Shown: positions 50,516 through 63,690 of the stretch, in pieces
Layout: every line of letters begins with the position of its first letter
Numbering within the stretch: the stretch's first letter is position 1
Assembly: GCA_963772645.1 (NCBI GenBank)
Contig: CAVYYD010000011.1
Span: 124,001-188,000 of the forward strand
Direction: 5' to 3'
Length of the DNA stretch: 64,000 bases
From: DASSQJ01 sp963772645
GTDB lineage: Bacteria > Actinomycetota > Actinomycetes > Actinomycetales > Dermatophilaceae
The notes under the pieces: model-generated
What the model was told of the DNA's origin: nothing
The model's database searches: none
Seen by the model: only the letters and a program-made list of their open reading frames with translations
Program-made: the position numbers and the translations under genes

Positions 50516-50941
50516 ATGGGCGCTCGTCTCAACCCTTACCTCGCCTTCCCCGGCACCGCCCGGGAGGCGATGACCTTCTACCAGCAGCTCTTCGGGGGCG
50601 ACCTGACGATCTCGACCTTCGGCGAGTTCGGCGACCCGGAGGCCGCCGGCGCCGACGGTGTCATGCACGCCCAGCTCGAGACCCCGTCCGGGTTCGTCCT
50701 CATGGCCTCCGACACCCCCCCGGGGCAGGACCACGACACCTCGTTCTCCGGCGGGATGACCGTCAGCATCAGCGGGGACGACGAGGCGATCCGTGGCTAC
50801 TGGCAGGGGCTGGCCGACGGCGGCGTCGTGCGGCTGCCCTTCGAGCGCCAGATGTGGGGCGACGAGTTCGGCATGCTCGTCGACAGGTTCGGGGTGCCGT
50901 GGATGGTCAACCTCGCCCGGGAGCCGGACGCCGGCTCCTGA
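50516..50941 (+). CDS. PhnB-like VOC family protein
   Basis: 141-aa glyoxalase-fold protein of the PhnB/3-demethylubiquinone-9 methyltransferase-like type. Typical elements: LNPYLAFPGTAREAMTFYQQ (with FYQQLFGG), MHAQLETPSGFVLMASD, and the C-terminal WGDEFGMLVDRFGVPWMVNL. These proteins bind small ligands; the role is unknown. GGAG precedes ATG 50516 by about 8 bases. It stands alone and converges on the WS/DGAT gene. Confidence 0.83.
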   Translation: MGARLNPYLAFPGTAREAMTFYQQLFGGDLTISTFGEFGDPEAAGADGVMHAQLETPSGFVLMASDTPPGQDHDTSFSGGMTVSISGDDEAIRGYWQGLADGGVVRLPFERQMWGDEFGMLVDRFGVPWMVNLAREPDAGS

Positions 50942-50959
50942 GCCGGCCACCGGGCCGGC
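50942..50959. terminator. Hairpin between convergent PhnB-like and WS/DGAT genes
   Basis: Arms GCCGGCC (50942-50948) and GGCCGGC (50953-50959) with a 4-base loop, directly after the stop. May serve both directions. Confidence 0.45.
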
Positions 50960-50962
50960 CCG

Positions 50963-52402
50963 TCAGCCGCCGGAGTCCTCGCGCACGGCCGCCTCGAGCT
51001 CCTCGAGCGCCGTCCCGGTGTGCACGGCGAGGTGCTGGAGGTGGGGGAGGGCGTCGCGGTCGCCGATGAAGCCGAGGTTCACCGTGCCGGCGTAGGACTG
51101 CGCGGTGATGTTCAGGGCCATCGAGTGGCCGGGGATCGAGACCGGGTAGGTCGCCTCGAGCCGGGACCCCCGCAGGTAGAGGTGCTGCGTGGGGCCCGGG
51201 ATGTTGGAGATGCAGACGTTGAGCGTCACCGGCACCGGCAGCGGCAGACCGCTCATCGCGCGGAGCACCTGGAGTGCCGAGGGCGCCAGCAGCATGGCGC
51301 TGTAGGCGACGATGCCGTCGGCCGACATCCCCCGCATCCGGGCCTTCCCGGCGCGGGAGGACGCGGCGATGGCGGTGAGCCGGGCGAGCGGGTCGGCGAC
51401 GTCGGTGGCCAGGGAGACCAGGGTGGCGCCGACGTAGTTGCCGCCGCCCTCGCTCGCCGGGGGCCGCACGTTGACCGGGACGAAGGCGATGAGCGGCCGG
51501 TCGGGCAGCGCGTCGAGCTCGTCGAGGAAGCGGCGCAGGCCGCCGGCGCAGACGGCGAGCAGCACGTCGTTGACGGTGGCGCTCCGGCCACGGGCCACCG
51601 CGCGCAGCCGCTCCAGGTCGTACTGCTGGGTGGCGAACCGGCGGGCGCGCCCGGTCCGGGCGTTGAGCACCGAGTCGGGCGCCTGGTAGGACGTGACGGC
51701 CCGGGTGGAGGTCTCACCCCGCCGCAGCTGGGTCTGCACGAGGGTGCGCGCCACCGACGGCATCGAGGTCACCGAGGCGGCCACGCTGCGCAGGATCGAC
51801 GCGACGTCGCCGACCGGCTCCGGGGGCATGGACCCCGCTCGCGGTTCCCGGGGGAGGCTGAAGAAGAGCGGGTGCTCGCGGTCGTCGGGGTCCTCGGAGA
51901 GGCCGCGGCGCAGCAGCCGCATCCCGGTGTAGCCGTCGACGAGGCTGTGATGGATCTTGACGTAGACGGCGAACCGGTCGGGTCCGACCCCCTCGATGAC
52001 CTGGAGCGACCACGGCGGTCGGCTGAAGTCGATGCGGTTCGAGTGCAGCCGGGAGACGAGGACGCCGAGCTCGCGCTCACCGCCGGGGGAGGGCAGCGCC
52101 GAGTGCCGCACGTGGTAGCCGATGTCGAGGGTGTCGTCCTCGACCCAGCGGTGCACCGGCTGGCGCATCACCCGCCGGGTCTGCAGGCGCAGGTTCCACG
52201 GCGGCTCGACCGCCGCCGCGCGCATCGCGTCCACCAGGTCGCGCAGGTAGCCCTCGCCCGCGTCCTTCGGGTAGGTGAAGTGGAGCAGCGAGCCGACGTG
52301 CATCGCGGTCTCGGGGCTCTCCCCCATGAGGAAGATGGAGTCGAGCGGGGAGGCCCAGCGCGAGCGCGCCACGGGGTCAGCCGGCCCTGCCGTGGGCTCC
52401 AC
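50963..52402 (-). CDS. Wax ester synthase/diacylglycerol acyltransferase (WS/DGAT)
   Basis: 479-aa acyltransferase making triacylglycerol or wax esters from acyl-CoA. The catalytic HHSLVDG is at residues 151-157 (expected HHxxxDG). Other family segments are PLDSIFLMGESPETAMHVG at the start, VNDVLLAVCAGGLRRFL and the C-terminal ISNIPGPTQHLYLRGSRL. GTG 52402 overlaps the upstream lipase gene by 26 bases, so the two are one operon: an acyltransferase with a putative lipase suggests storage-lipid metabolism. Confidence 0.92.
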   Translation of the reverse strand: MEPTAGPADPVARSRWASPLDSIFLMGESPETAMHVGSLLHFTYPKDAGEGYLRDLVDAMRAAAVEPPWNLRLQTRRVMRQPVHRWVEDDTLDIGYHVRHSALPSPGGERELGVLVSRLHSNRIDFSRPPWSLQVIEGVGPDRFAVYVKIHHSLVDGYTGMRLLRRGLSEDPDDREHPLFFSLPREPRAGSMPPEPVGDVASILRSVAASVTSMPSVARTLVQTQLRRGETSTRAVTSYQAPDSVLNARTGRARRFATQQYDLERLRAVARGRSATVNDVLLAVCAGGLRRFLDELDALPDRPLIAFVPVNVRPPASEGGGNYVGATLVSLATDVADPLARLTAIAASSRAGKARMRGMSADGIVAYSAMLLAPSALQVLRAMSGLPLPVPVTLNVCISNIPGPTQHLYLRGSRLEATYPVSIPGHSMALNITAQSYAGTVNLGFIGDRDALPHLQHLAVHTGTALEELEAAVREDSGG

Positions 52403-53231
52403 CGTCGGCGACCGCGGACCGCGCCTGCTCGGCCCGGGCGTCGGCGGCGCCGTGGGCTACGACGGCACCCCGGCCGCGGTACGGCATCCATCCGTCCTCG
52501 GGCTGGGCGAGCCGGTCGGCGATGACCCGCAGCGCCTCGTGCTGGTGGCCGATGCCGAGGTGGGTGGCCCGGACCTCGATGTTCTCGGTCCGCGGCGCCG
52601 GGTCGGCGACGCAGCACTGCCAGGCGACGATGCCGTCGCTGCGGCTGTAGATGCTCGTCGTCGGCACCGGCAGGGGCGCGGCCCGCTGGCTGCAGGCGTC
52701 CTCGGTGAAGAGGGCGTCGTGGTGGGCTCCCCGGTTGAGCAGGCGGTAGGTCTGCCACGCGCGGGTCGAGGACGGGTGGCCGTTGAAGGGGCTGCCGAGG
52801 GTGATCACCTGGCGCGTGTAGTGCGGCAGCGCCCGGGCCATCTCGCGGGCGTAGATGCCCCCGGCGCTCCACCCGATGATGCTGACGGCGCGGCCGTAGC
52901 GGTCGTAGATCTCCAGGAGCAGGTCCTCGAGGCGGTCGGCGAGGTCGGGGGTGATGCCGAGGTTGCGGCCCTGGCGCCAGTCGTGGGCGCGGTACCCGAG
53001 CCGGCGCAGATGCTTGCGGAGGAAGACCGTGGACTCCGGGCCGGCGAGGAAGCCGGGCAGGACGAGGACCGGGTGGCCGTCGCCGGCCGGCCAGTCGGCG
53101 AGGTCCCGGGTGCGGACCGCCGAGTCGAGGAGCTCCAGCGCCATCCGCCACTCGCGCCGAGCCGCCCACAGCGTGGGGGCGAGCACCCGCCCGACCGGCT
53201 CCTCCGCTCCCGTGGCCTGGGTCTCCGGCAC
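52377..53231 (-). CDS. Alpha/beta-fold lipase/esterase-like hydrolase
   Basis: 284-aa hydrolase. HPVLVLPGFLAGPESTVFLR gives the oxyanion loop, GWSAGGIYA the nucleophile Ser, SRSDGIVAWQ the Asp, and ATHLGIGHQ the His. A deviation from GxSxG appears as G-W-S-A-G. No signal peptide is visible. GGAGG lies before GTG 53231. Together with WS/DGAT it may handle neutral lipid. The upstream gap carries palindromic element copy B. Confidence 0.8.
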   Translation of the reverse strand: MPETQATGAEEPVGRVLAPTLWAARREWRMALELLDSAVRTRDLADWPAGDGHPVLVLPGFLAGPESTVFLRKHLRRLGYRAHDWRQGRNLGITPDLADRLEDLLLEIYDRYGRAVSIIGWSAGGIYAREMARALPHYTRQVITLGSPFNGHPSSTRAWQTYRLLNRGAHHDALFTEDACSQRAAPLPVPTTSIYSRSDGIVAWQCCVADPAPRTENIEVRATHLGIGHQHEALRVIADRLAQPEDGWMPYRGRGAVVAHGAADARAEQARSAVADGGAHGRAG

Positions 53232-53316
53232 CGTCGTTCCTCCTGGTCGGGCAGTGCGCGGAGTCGGCCCGGCCCGGTCCGCGACGCTGCGAGTGGCACC
53301 GCCAGTGTCGCACGCA

Positions 53317-53366
53317 GGTGGGGTGCTCAGGTGGTCGCCGGGCCGGCCGGGCGAGCCCCCGACCCC
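53317..53366. repeat. Palindromic intergenic element, copy B
   Basis: Contains GGGTGCTCAGGTGGTCGCCG (53321-53340), 19 or more bases of which match copy A read on the other strand, and ends GAGCCCCCGACCCC. Arms GGGTGCTC and GAGCCCCC pair with one mismatch. Lies between the divergent lipase and fumC genes. Confidence 0.6.
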
Positions 53367-53398
53367 GATGCGGTGGCGCGTGGGCTTAGCGTGGAGGG

Positions 53399-54850
<1,452 letters not shown>

Positions 54851-54859
54851 GCCCGCGGG

Positions 54860-55153
54860 TCAGGCGACGCGGATGACGGCCGGCTCCTGTCCGTCCGCCG
54901 CCGCGACCGCGACGTCCTCGGCCACGACGAGGACCTGCGGCCCACCCGGCACGCCGACCCGGGCCATCCACCCGAGGTCCTCGACGACGTCGAGCCCGAG
55001 CACGTCGCGGAACGTGGCGACCGCCCGCGCGACGTCGCGCACCGCCAGCACCGCCGACTCCTCCGGCCCGTCCACACCCAGAGCCCACCACGTGGCGACG
55101 GCGGCGGCAACTCCAAGGCGCTCCCCGGCGCGTCGTGCGCGGCCGCCCCGCAC
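54860..55153 (-). CDS. Small protein with half a VOC-like module
   Basis: 97 aa. Residues 34-97 (LAVRDVARAVATFRDVLGLD, MARVGVPGGPQVLVVAEDVA) look like a single beta-alpha-beta-beta-beta module of the vicinal-oxygen-chelate fold; a second module is absent. GTG 55153 follows the helicase stop by 6 bases, so it may be coupled to it. It could be a remnant of a VOC gene or a genuine half-size protein that dimerises. Low certainty. Confidence 0.45.
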   Translation of the reverse strand: MRGGRARRAGERLGVAAAVATWWALGVDGPEESAVLAVRDVARAVATFRDVLGLDVVEDLGWMARVGVPGGPQVLVVAEDVAVAAADGQEPAVIRVA

Positions 55154-55159
55154 CGGCGG

Positions 55160-58495
<3,336 letters not shown>

Positions 58496-58657
58496 CCGCG
58501 TCACCTCCTCCGTGCTGGCTCGGGGACCACGCGGCCACGTCCCCGAACCGCCCAGCCTAGGGCGGGACGCCGACAGTGACCGCCTCCGGTCCACCGGGTC
58601 CACGCCGGAGACCCGGCCGGGCGGTGGGTCCTCGCCCGGCGGCGCCGGCCGGACCGC

Positions 58658-60020
58658 TCAGGCCGGGATCACGATGGCGACGGTGGTGCCGCGGCCCGGC
58701 TGCGAGTCCACCGCCACCGACCCGCCGTGCGCCCGGGCGATGGCGTCGACGAGCGCGAGCCCCAGCCCGGCGCCGCCGCTGGCCGTGGCGCGGCCGGCGT
58801 CGACCCGGTAGAACCGGTCGACCAGGTGCGGCAGGTGCTCGGCGGGGATGCCGGGGCCCGCGTCGGCCACCTCGACCCGGACCCGGCCGCCGCCATGGTC
58901 GATGAGGGCTCGCAGCGCGACGGCCGTCCCGGGCGGGGTGTGCCGGACGGCGTTCGAGGTGAGCCCGACGACGGCCTGGGTGATGCGGTCGCGGTCGCCG
59001 GTGACGAGGAGCGGGCCGGGGACCTCGACGGTGACCGTCCGCTCCGGGGCCACCACCCGCAGGTCCGCGGCGACGTCGTGGAGCAGTGGGCCGAGGTCGA
59101 CCGGCTCGCGGCGCAGCCCGCGGCCGTCCTCGAGGCCGGCGAGGTCCAGCAGGCCGTCGACGAGCCGGCGCATCCGGGCCGCCTCCTCACCGATCCGGCG
59201 CAGGTTGTCGTCGACCTCGTCCCGGCCCGGCCCGTCGAGCGGGCCGGGCGGGCGGGACGCGTGCAGGGCCGCGTAGCCCTGGAGGGTCGTCAGCGGGGTG
59301 CGGAGCTCGTGCGAGGCGTCGGCGACGAAGCGCCGCATCCGGTCGCTGGGTGGCGCTCGTCGTGTCGATCATCGCGTTGAGCGCCTCGCCGAGCCGGCCG
59401 GCCTCGGTGCCCGCCGGCCCGACCGGGACCCGGCGGCTGGTGTCGCCGGCCGCGATGGCGTCGGCGGCCCGCGTCATCGCGGCGATCGGCCGCAGCCCCA
59501 GCCGGTCGACCCACCAGAGGAGGAGCCCGACGAGGAGCGCGACGACGGCCCCGGTGGCGGTGAGGGTGGCCGCCAGCCGGCGGGTCGTGGCGTCGGCCGA
59601 GGTGGTCGGCACGGCGAGGACCGCCCGGGCGCGGCCGTTGGGCAGCGGCGCGGTGAGCACCCGGACGGTGCGGGCCTCGCCGGACGCGGTGCGGCGGGCC
59701 TGGGGGGTCGGGATCGACTCCCCGGGCCGCAGGTCCGGCACGAGCGCGGGGTCCGAGGTCGGGGCGAGCACCGTGACGAGCCGACCGTCCGCCCCCATCC
59801 GTCCGAGGTAGATGTCGCTGAGGCCGGGCAGGTCCTGGGCGAGCGCGGTCCGCTGGGTGGCGAGGAGCACGGCGCGCGGGGTGCGGGCGAGGGCGGTGAG
59901 CTCGGCGTCGAGCCGGTTCACCTGGAAGGACCGCTGGAGGAGGACGACGGCGACCCCGGCGACGACGAGGACGACGGCGAGCGTGCTCACCGCGACGACG
60001 AGCCGGCGGCGCAGGGTCAC
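58658..60020 (-). pseudogene. Two-component sensor histidine kinase, frameshifted after the HAMP domain
   Basis: Sensor part (start GTG 60020, GTGA overlap with the response regulator): membrane helix LVVAVSTLAVVLVVAGVAVV, extracellular domain of about 120 residues, second helix and HAMP ending LGEALNAMIDTTSATQRP. The kinase part is in another frame: MRRFVADASHELRTPLTTL with the phospho-His, N box, GPGIP and GAGLGLALVDAIARAHGG ATPase motifs, ending at 58658. The switch lies near 59338-59345 and does not sit in a long homopolymer; the linker is also shorter than usual by my recollection, so a small deletion may be real. Sequencing error cannot be excluded. Confidence 0.72.
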
Positions 60021-60721
60021 CCGGGCTCCCGGACCGTGTAGCCGACGCCGCGGACGGTGTGGATCAGCTTCGGTTCCTCGGCGTCGACCTTCTTGCGCAG
60101 CGTGCTGACGAAGGACTCGATGATCGCGCTCTCGCCGGCGAAGTCGTACTGCCACACGTGGTCGAGGATCTGGCCGCGGGTGACGACCCGGCCGGCGTTG
60201 ACGAGGAGGATGCGCAGGAGGCTGAACTCGGTCGCGGTGAGGTGGACCTCGGTGGCGCCGCGCCAGACCCGCCGGCTGTCCTCGTCGAGGACGAGGTCGT
60301 GCACCTGGTGGCGGCCGGTCGGGACGGCGTTCGCGCCGCGGCGCCGCAGCGCGACGTGCACCCGGGCGACCAGCTCCTCGAGCGCGAACGGCTTGGTGAT
60401 GTAGTCGTCCCCGCCGCTGGTCAGCCCGCGGACCCGGTCGGCGGTCTCGGTGCGGGCGGTGAGGAAGAGCACCGGGGCGGTGACGCCCTTGGCGCGCAGC
60501 CGGCGGAGCACCTCGAAGCCGTCGAGGTCGGGCAGCATGACGTCGAGGACGACGACGTCGGGGCTGCTCGGCGAGCAGGCGGCGAGGGCCTGCACCCCGG
60601 TGGCCGCGGTGGTGACGGCGAGGTCGGCCAGGCGCAGGGCCGAGGAGACGAGGTAGGAGATGTTCTCCTCGTCGTCGACGACGAGGACGGTGGCGGACGG
60701 CGCAGCGGGCACGGAGCCCAC
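60017..60721 (-). CDS. OmpR/PhoB-family response regulator
   Basis: 234 aa. Receiver domain with DDEEN acidic pair, phospho-acceptor Asp60 (VVVLDVMLPDLDGFEVL), conserved Thr in LFLTAR and Lys in YITKPF; C-terminal winged HTH with HLTATEFSLLRILLVNAGRV, QILDHVWQYDFAGE and VRGVGYTVREPG. GTG 60721 was used; GTG 60709 is possible. First gene of the operon with the kinase, divergent from a secreted repeat protein across a 231-base gap with inverted repeats. Confidence 0.93.
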   Translation of the reverse strand: MGSVPAAPSATVLVVDDEENISYLVSSALRLADLAVTTAATGVQALAACSPSSPDVVVLDVMLPDLDGFEVLRRLRAKGVTAPVLFLTARTETADRVRGLTSGGDDYITKPFALEELVARVHVALRRRGANAVPTGRHQVHDLVLDEDSRRVWRGATEVHLTATEFSLLRILLVNAGRVVTRGQILDHVWQYDFAGESAIIESFVSTLRKKVDAEEPKLIHTVRGVGYTVREPG

Positions 60722-60743
60722 GGTCCCAGAGCGGGGGTGCGGC

Positions 60744-60829
60744 TCGCTGGAGGTTTCCTCGAGAGTTCCTGCGGGCGCCGCCGTGCAGGGGTGCCGGTGC
60801 CGGCGCCCGGTCGCCGGGACCTCCAGCGA
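60744..60829. promoter_or_regulatory. Inverted repeats between response regulator and secreted protein genes
   Basis: TCGCTGGAGGT (60744-60754) and ACCTCCAGCGA (60819-60829) are perfectly inverted; ACCTGCAGGT (60831-60840) is a further perfect palindrome. Sites pointing both ways suggest binding of the adjacent response regulator to control both genes. Confidence 0.45.
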
Positions 60830-60952
60830 ACCTGCAGGTCGCCACGTGGATGCCGCGAGCCCCCGGCGGCAGCGTGGTCACGTCATCCCCCCGGCCGGCG
60901 CACTGCCGGCCGGTTCGACAGCGCACGACGCGCCCGACCCCAGGAGCCACCG

Positions 60953-61531
60953 ATGCCCCTTCTCCGCACCTCCCTCGTCGCCCTCGCGGTCGGCGCCGCC
61001 GCCGTGAGCACCGGGGTCGTCGCGACGAGCGCGACCGCCACCCCGGCCCCGGTGTCCGCGGTCACCGCCTCGGTCCCCGCCACCGACCTCACCCCCGGCT
61101 CACCGGCAGGGGGCTCACCGGCAGGCGGCTCCCCGGCTGCCGGCTCACCGGCCGCGGGCTCCCCGGCCGCCGCTGGGATCCGGCCGGGTGGTCGGGTCCG
61201 CGCGTGGTGGACCGGTCTCACCGACGCCCAGCGGCAGTGCCTCGAGGACGCGAACCTGCGCCGCCCGGTCGGCCCGCTCGACGACGCCGAGCGGGCCACG
61301 CTCCGCTCCCAGGTCGAGGCCGCGGCCACGGCGTGCGGCGTCGAGCTGCCGTTCGCCCGCGCCCGGGCCTTCTGGGACGGGCTCTCGGACACCCAACGGC
61401 AGTGCCTCGATGAGGCCCACGTCACCCGCCCGCTCGGCCCGCTGAGCCAGGCCGACCGGCACCAGCTGCGCCAGGACCTCGCGGCCGCGGCGACCCAGTG
61501 CGGGGTCACCCTGCCGACGGCGAGGTCCTGA
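60953..61531 (+). CDS. Secreted protein with two tandem repeat domains
   Basis: 192 aa, unrecognised family. Signal peptide (LLRTSLVALAVGAAAVSTGV, cleavage near SATATPAP), then a low-complexity linker of GSPAG/GSPAA units (residues about 48-75), then two homologous units of about 53 residues: RVRAWWTGLTDAQRQCLEDA through ACGVELPF, and RARAFWDGLSDTQRQCLDEA through QCGVTLPT. Each has two Cys and the core LTDAQRQCL, so intra-unit disulfides are possible. GGAG before ATG. Divergent from the two-component system, so a likely target of it. Confidence 0.7.
   Translation: MPLLRTSLVALAVGAAAVSTGVVATSATATPAPVSAVTASVPATDLTPGSPAGGSPAGGSPAAGSPAAGSPAAAGIRPGGRVRAWWTGLTDAQRQCLEDANLRRPVGPLDDAERATLRSQVEAAATACGVELPFARARAFWDGLSDTQRQCLDEAHVTRPLGPLSQADRHQLRQDLAAAATQCGVTLPTARS
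61095..61170. repeat. Degenerate tandem repeat encoding the GSPA linker
   Basis: Repeats of about 15 bases (CGGCTCACCGGCAGG-like) code for four to five GSPAG/GSPAA units in the secreted protein. In-frame units allow length change without frameshift. Confidence 0.65.
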
Positions 61532-61534
61532 GCG

Positions 61535-61609
61535 CCCCCCACCCCGGGTCGGGTGCTCACCCGGTCGCTCCGGCGACCACCTGAGCACCCGACCCGGGGG
61601 GGTGGGGGG
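61535..61609. terminator. Large bidirectional hairpin containing palindromic element copy A
   Basis: A 25-base left arm (61535-61559) and a 28-base right arm (61582-61609), nearly perfectly complementary with three extra G, flank a loop that itself folds (GGTCGC/GCGACC). It fills the gap between convergent genes at 61531 and 61611. Its inner part 61546-61595 is copy A of the dispersed element. Confidence 0.75.
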
Positions 61610-61610
61610 T

Positions 61611-62993
61611 TCAGCCGCCGGTGGCGACGTGGGCGTCGGCCACCTCGAGCGCCCGGTCGAGGACGTCGAGCCCCCACGCCATGTCCTCCGCGGTGGTCGT
61701 CAGCGGCGGCACGACGTGGAGCCGGTTGAAGTGGGTCATGGGCCACAGTCCCTCGGCCTTGCACGCGCCCATGAGCTCGGCCATCGGCTGCGCGGCCTCG
61801 CCACTGGCGTTGAACGGCACGAGCGGCGTGTTCGTCGTGGTGTCGCGGACCAGGTCGAGGGCCCAGAAGTAGCCGAGGCCGCGCACCTCGCCGACGCTGG
61901 GGTGGCGTTCGGCGATCTCGGCGAGGCGGGGGGCGACGACGGTGTCGGCCACCGTGCGGACGTGCTCGAGGATCCCCTCCTCCTCGAAGATCCGCATCGA
62001 GGCCACGGCCGAGGCGCAGGCGAGCGGGTGCCCCGAGTAGGTGAGGCCGCCGGGGTAGGCCCGGTCCTCGAAGGTCGCTGCCACGGGAGCGGAGATGACG
62101 ACCCCGCCGAGCGGCACGTACCCGGAGTTGACGCCCTTGGCGAAGCAGATGAGGTCGGGGGTCACGCCCCAGCGGTCGACGGCGAACCACTCTCCGCACC
62201 GGCCGAACCCGGCCATCACCTCGTCGGCGATCCAGAGGATGCCGTGCTCGTCGCAGATCTCGCGGACGCCGGCGAGGTAGCCCTCCGGTGGGACGAGGAT
62301 GCCGTTGGTGCCGACGACCGTCTCGAGCATCACGGCGGCGATCGTCTGCGGGCCCTCCACCATGACCGTGTCGCGCAGGTGCTGGAGCGCGCGCTCGCAC
62401 TCCTGCTCGGGCGAGCTCGAGTGGAAGGCGGAACGGAAGGGGTAGGGCCCCCAGAAGTGGACGAAGCCCGGTGCGCCGGGCTCGGACCCCCAGCGCCGCG
62501 GCTCGCCGGTGGCCAGGATCGAGCCGGAGGTCGCGCCGTGGTAGCTGCGGTACGTCGTGAGGATCTTGTGCCGTCCGGTGTGGATCCTCGCCATCCGCAT
62601 CGCGTTCTCGGTCGCCTCGGCGCCACCGTTGGTGAAGAACACCTTGTCGAGGTCCCCCGGGGCGCGCTCGGCGATCATCCGGGCGGCCTCGGAGCGGGAC
62701 TCGTCGGCGAAGCTCGGCGCGATGGTGCACTGGCGGGCCGCGGCCTCCTGGATGGCGGCGACCAGCTTCGGGTGCTGGTAGCCGATGTTGACGTTGACGA
62801 GCTGGCTCGAGAAGTCCAGGTAGCGCCGGCCCTCGAAGTCCCAGAAGTGCGAGCCCGACGCGCCGGCGATCGGCAGCGGGCTGATCCGTCCCTGCGCCGA
62901 CCACGAGTGGAAGACGTGCGCGCGGTCGTCGGCCGCGACCTTCGCGCCGCGCTCGGGGTCGGGCTGGATGTCGGGGGCGTCGAAGGTGCTCAT
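61611..62993 (-). CDS. Class III pyridoxal-phosphate aminotransferase
   Basis: 460-aa omega-amino acid/diamine:pyruvate-type aminotransferase. The cofactor-site elements are TNGGAEATENAMRMAR, SYHGATSGSI, DEVMAGFGRCGEWFAVD, and the Schiff-base Lys in CFAKGVNSGYVPLGGVV; the C-terminal MTHFNRLHVVPPLTTT is also family-typical. Substrate may be putrescine, beta-alanine or taurine. A gamma-aminobutyraldehyde-type dehydrogenase on the same strand just upstream at 63691 favours polyamine catabolism. ATG 62993. Confidence 0.88.
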   Translation of the reverse strand: MSTFDAPDIQPDPERGAKVAADDRAHVFHSWSAQGRISPLPIAGASGSHFWDFEGRRYLDFSSQLVNVNIGYQHPKLVAAIQEAAARQCTIAPSFADESRSEAARMIAERAPGDLDKVFFTNGGAEATENAMRMARIHTGRHKILTTYRSYHGATSGSILATGEPRRWGSEPGAPGFVHFWGPYPFRSAFHSSSPEQECERALQHLRDTVMVEGPQTIAAVMLETVVGTNGILVPPEGYLAGVREICDEHGILWIADEVMAGFGRCGEWFAVDRWGVTPDLICFAKGVNSGYVPLGGVVISAPVAATFEDRAYPGGLTYSGHPLACASAVASMRIFEEEGILEHVRTVADTVVAPRLAEIAERHPSVGEVRGLGYFWALDLVRDTTTNTPLVPFNASGEAAQPMAELMGACKAEGLWPMTHFNRLHVVPPLTTTAEDMAWGLDVLDRALEVADAHVATGG

Positions 62994-63085
62994 CGTCGGG
63001 CCTTTCGTTCGGGTCGCTGGTCAGGGTATCGGCGAGGGGTGGACCGGGTGCCGCGGCGGCCGGGGGCACGTGCTAGACAAGGCAG

Positions 63086-63583
63086 ATGCGCACGACCACA
63101 CTCGGCGAGACCACCGTCCACACCACCGGGGAGCTGCCCGCCGTGGGGTCGCCCGCACCGGCCTTCGTGCTCACCGGAGCCGACCTGGCGCCGCTGGCCA
63201 GCGACTCCTTCGCCGGCCGCCGGGTCGTCCTCAACATCTTCCCGAGCGTCGACACGCCCACGTGCGCGACGAGCGTGCGTCGGTTCAACGGGATGGCCGC
63301 GGGCCTGCAGGGCACGACGGTCCTCTGCGTGTCCCAGGACCTGCCGTTCGCCCAGGCGCGCTTCTGCGGGGCCGAGGGCATCGAGAACGTCGTCATGGGC
63401 TCGTCCTTCCGCTCCGACTTCGGCGCCGACTACGGCGTCACCCTCACCGACGGTCGGTTCGCCGGGCTGCTGGCCCGCGCGGTCGTGGTCCTCGACGTCG
63501 ACGGCAGCGTGCTGCACACCGAGCTGGTGCCCTCGATCGGCCAGGAGCCCGACTACGACGCCGCGCTCGCCGTGCTCGCCTGA
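63086..63583 (+). CDS. tpx: Thiol peroxidase (atypical 2-Cys peroxiredoxin, Tpx)
   Basis: 165-aa peroxidase reducing peroxides with thioredoxin. The peroxidatic Cys is in FPSVDTPTCATSVRRFN (Thr-x-x-Cys motif), and the resolving Cys in DLPFAQARFCGAEGIENV, the Tpx arrangement. N-terminal LGETTVHTTGELPAVGS is also characteristic. Start ATG 63086 with TAGACA six bases upstream, an imperfect version of the leaderless pattern. Inserted between the aminotransferase and the aldehyde dehydrogenase but on the opposite strand. Confidence 0.94.
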   Translation: MRTTTLGETTVHTTGELPAVGSPAPAFVLTGADLAPLASDSFAGRRVVLNIFPSVDTPTCATSVRRFNGMAAGLQGTTVLCVSQDLPFAQARFCGAEGIENVVMGSSFRSDFGADYGVTLTDGRFAGLLARAVVVLDVDGSVLHTELVPSIGQEPDYDAALAVLA

Positions 63584-63605
63584 CCGCGGCGCCCGCTCCC
63601 GCGGA

Positions 63606-63649
63606 ACGTGTGTGAAGGCCTTCGCCCACGCGAGGGTCTTCACACACGT
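63606..63649. repeat. 12-bp inverted repeat between convergent genes (ACGTGTGTGA family, copy 2)
   Basis: ACGTGTGTGAAG (63606-63617) and CTTCACACACGT (63638-63649), perfect, with a 20-base loop. Shares ACGTGTGTGA/TCACACACGT with copy 1 at 37964-38014. Confidence 0.65.
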
Positions 63650-63690
63650 CGGCGGGAGGGAAGCGGGCGGCTGGCTCGCGTCGGGCGCGC

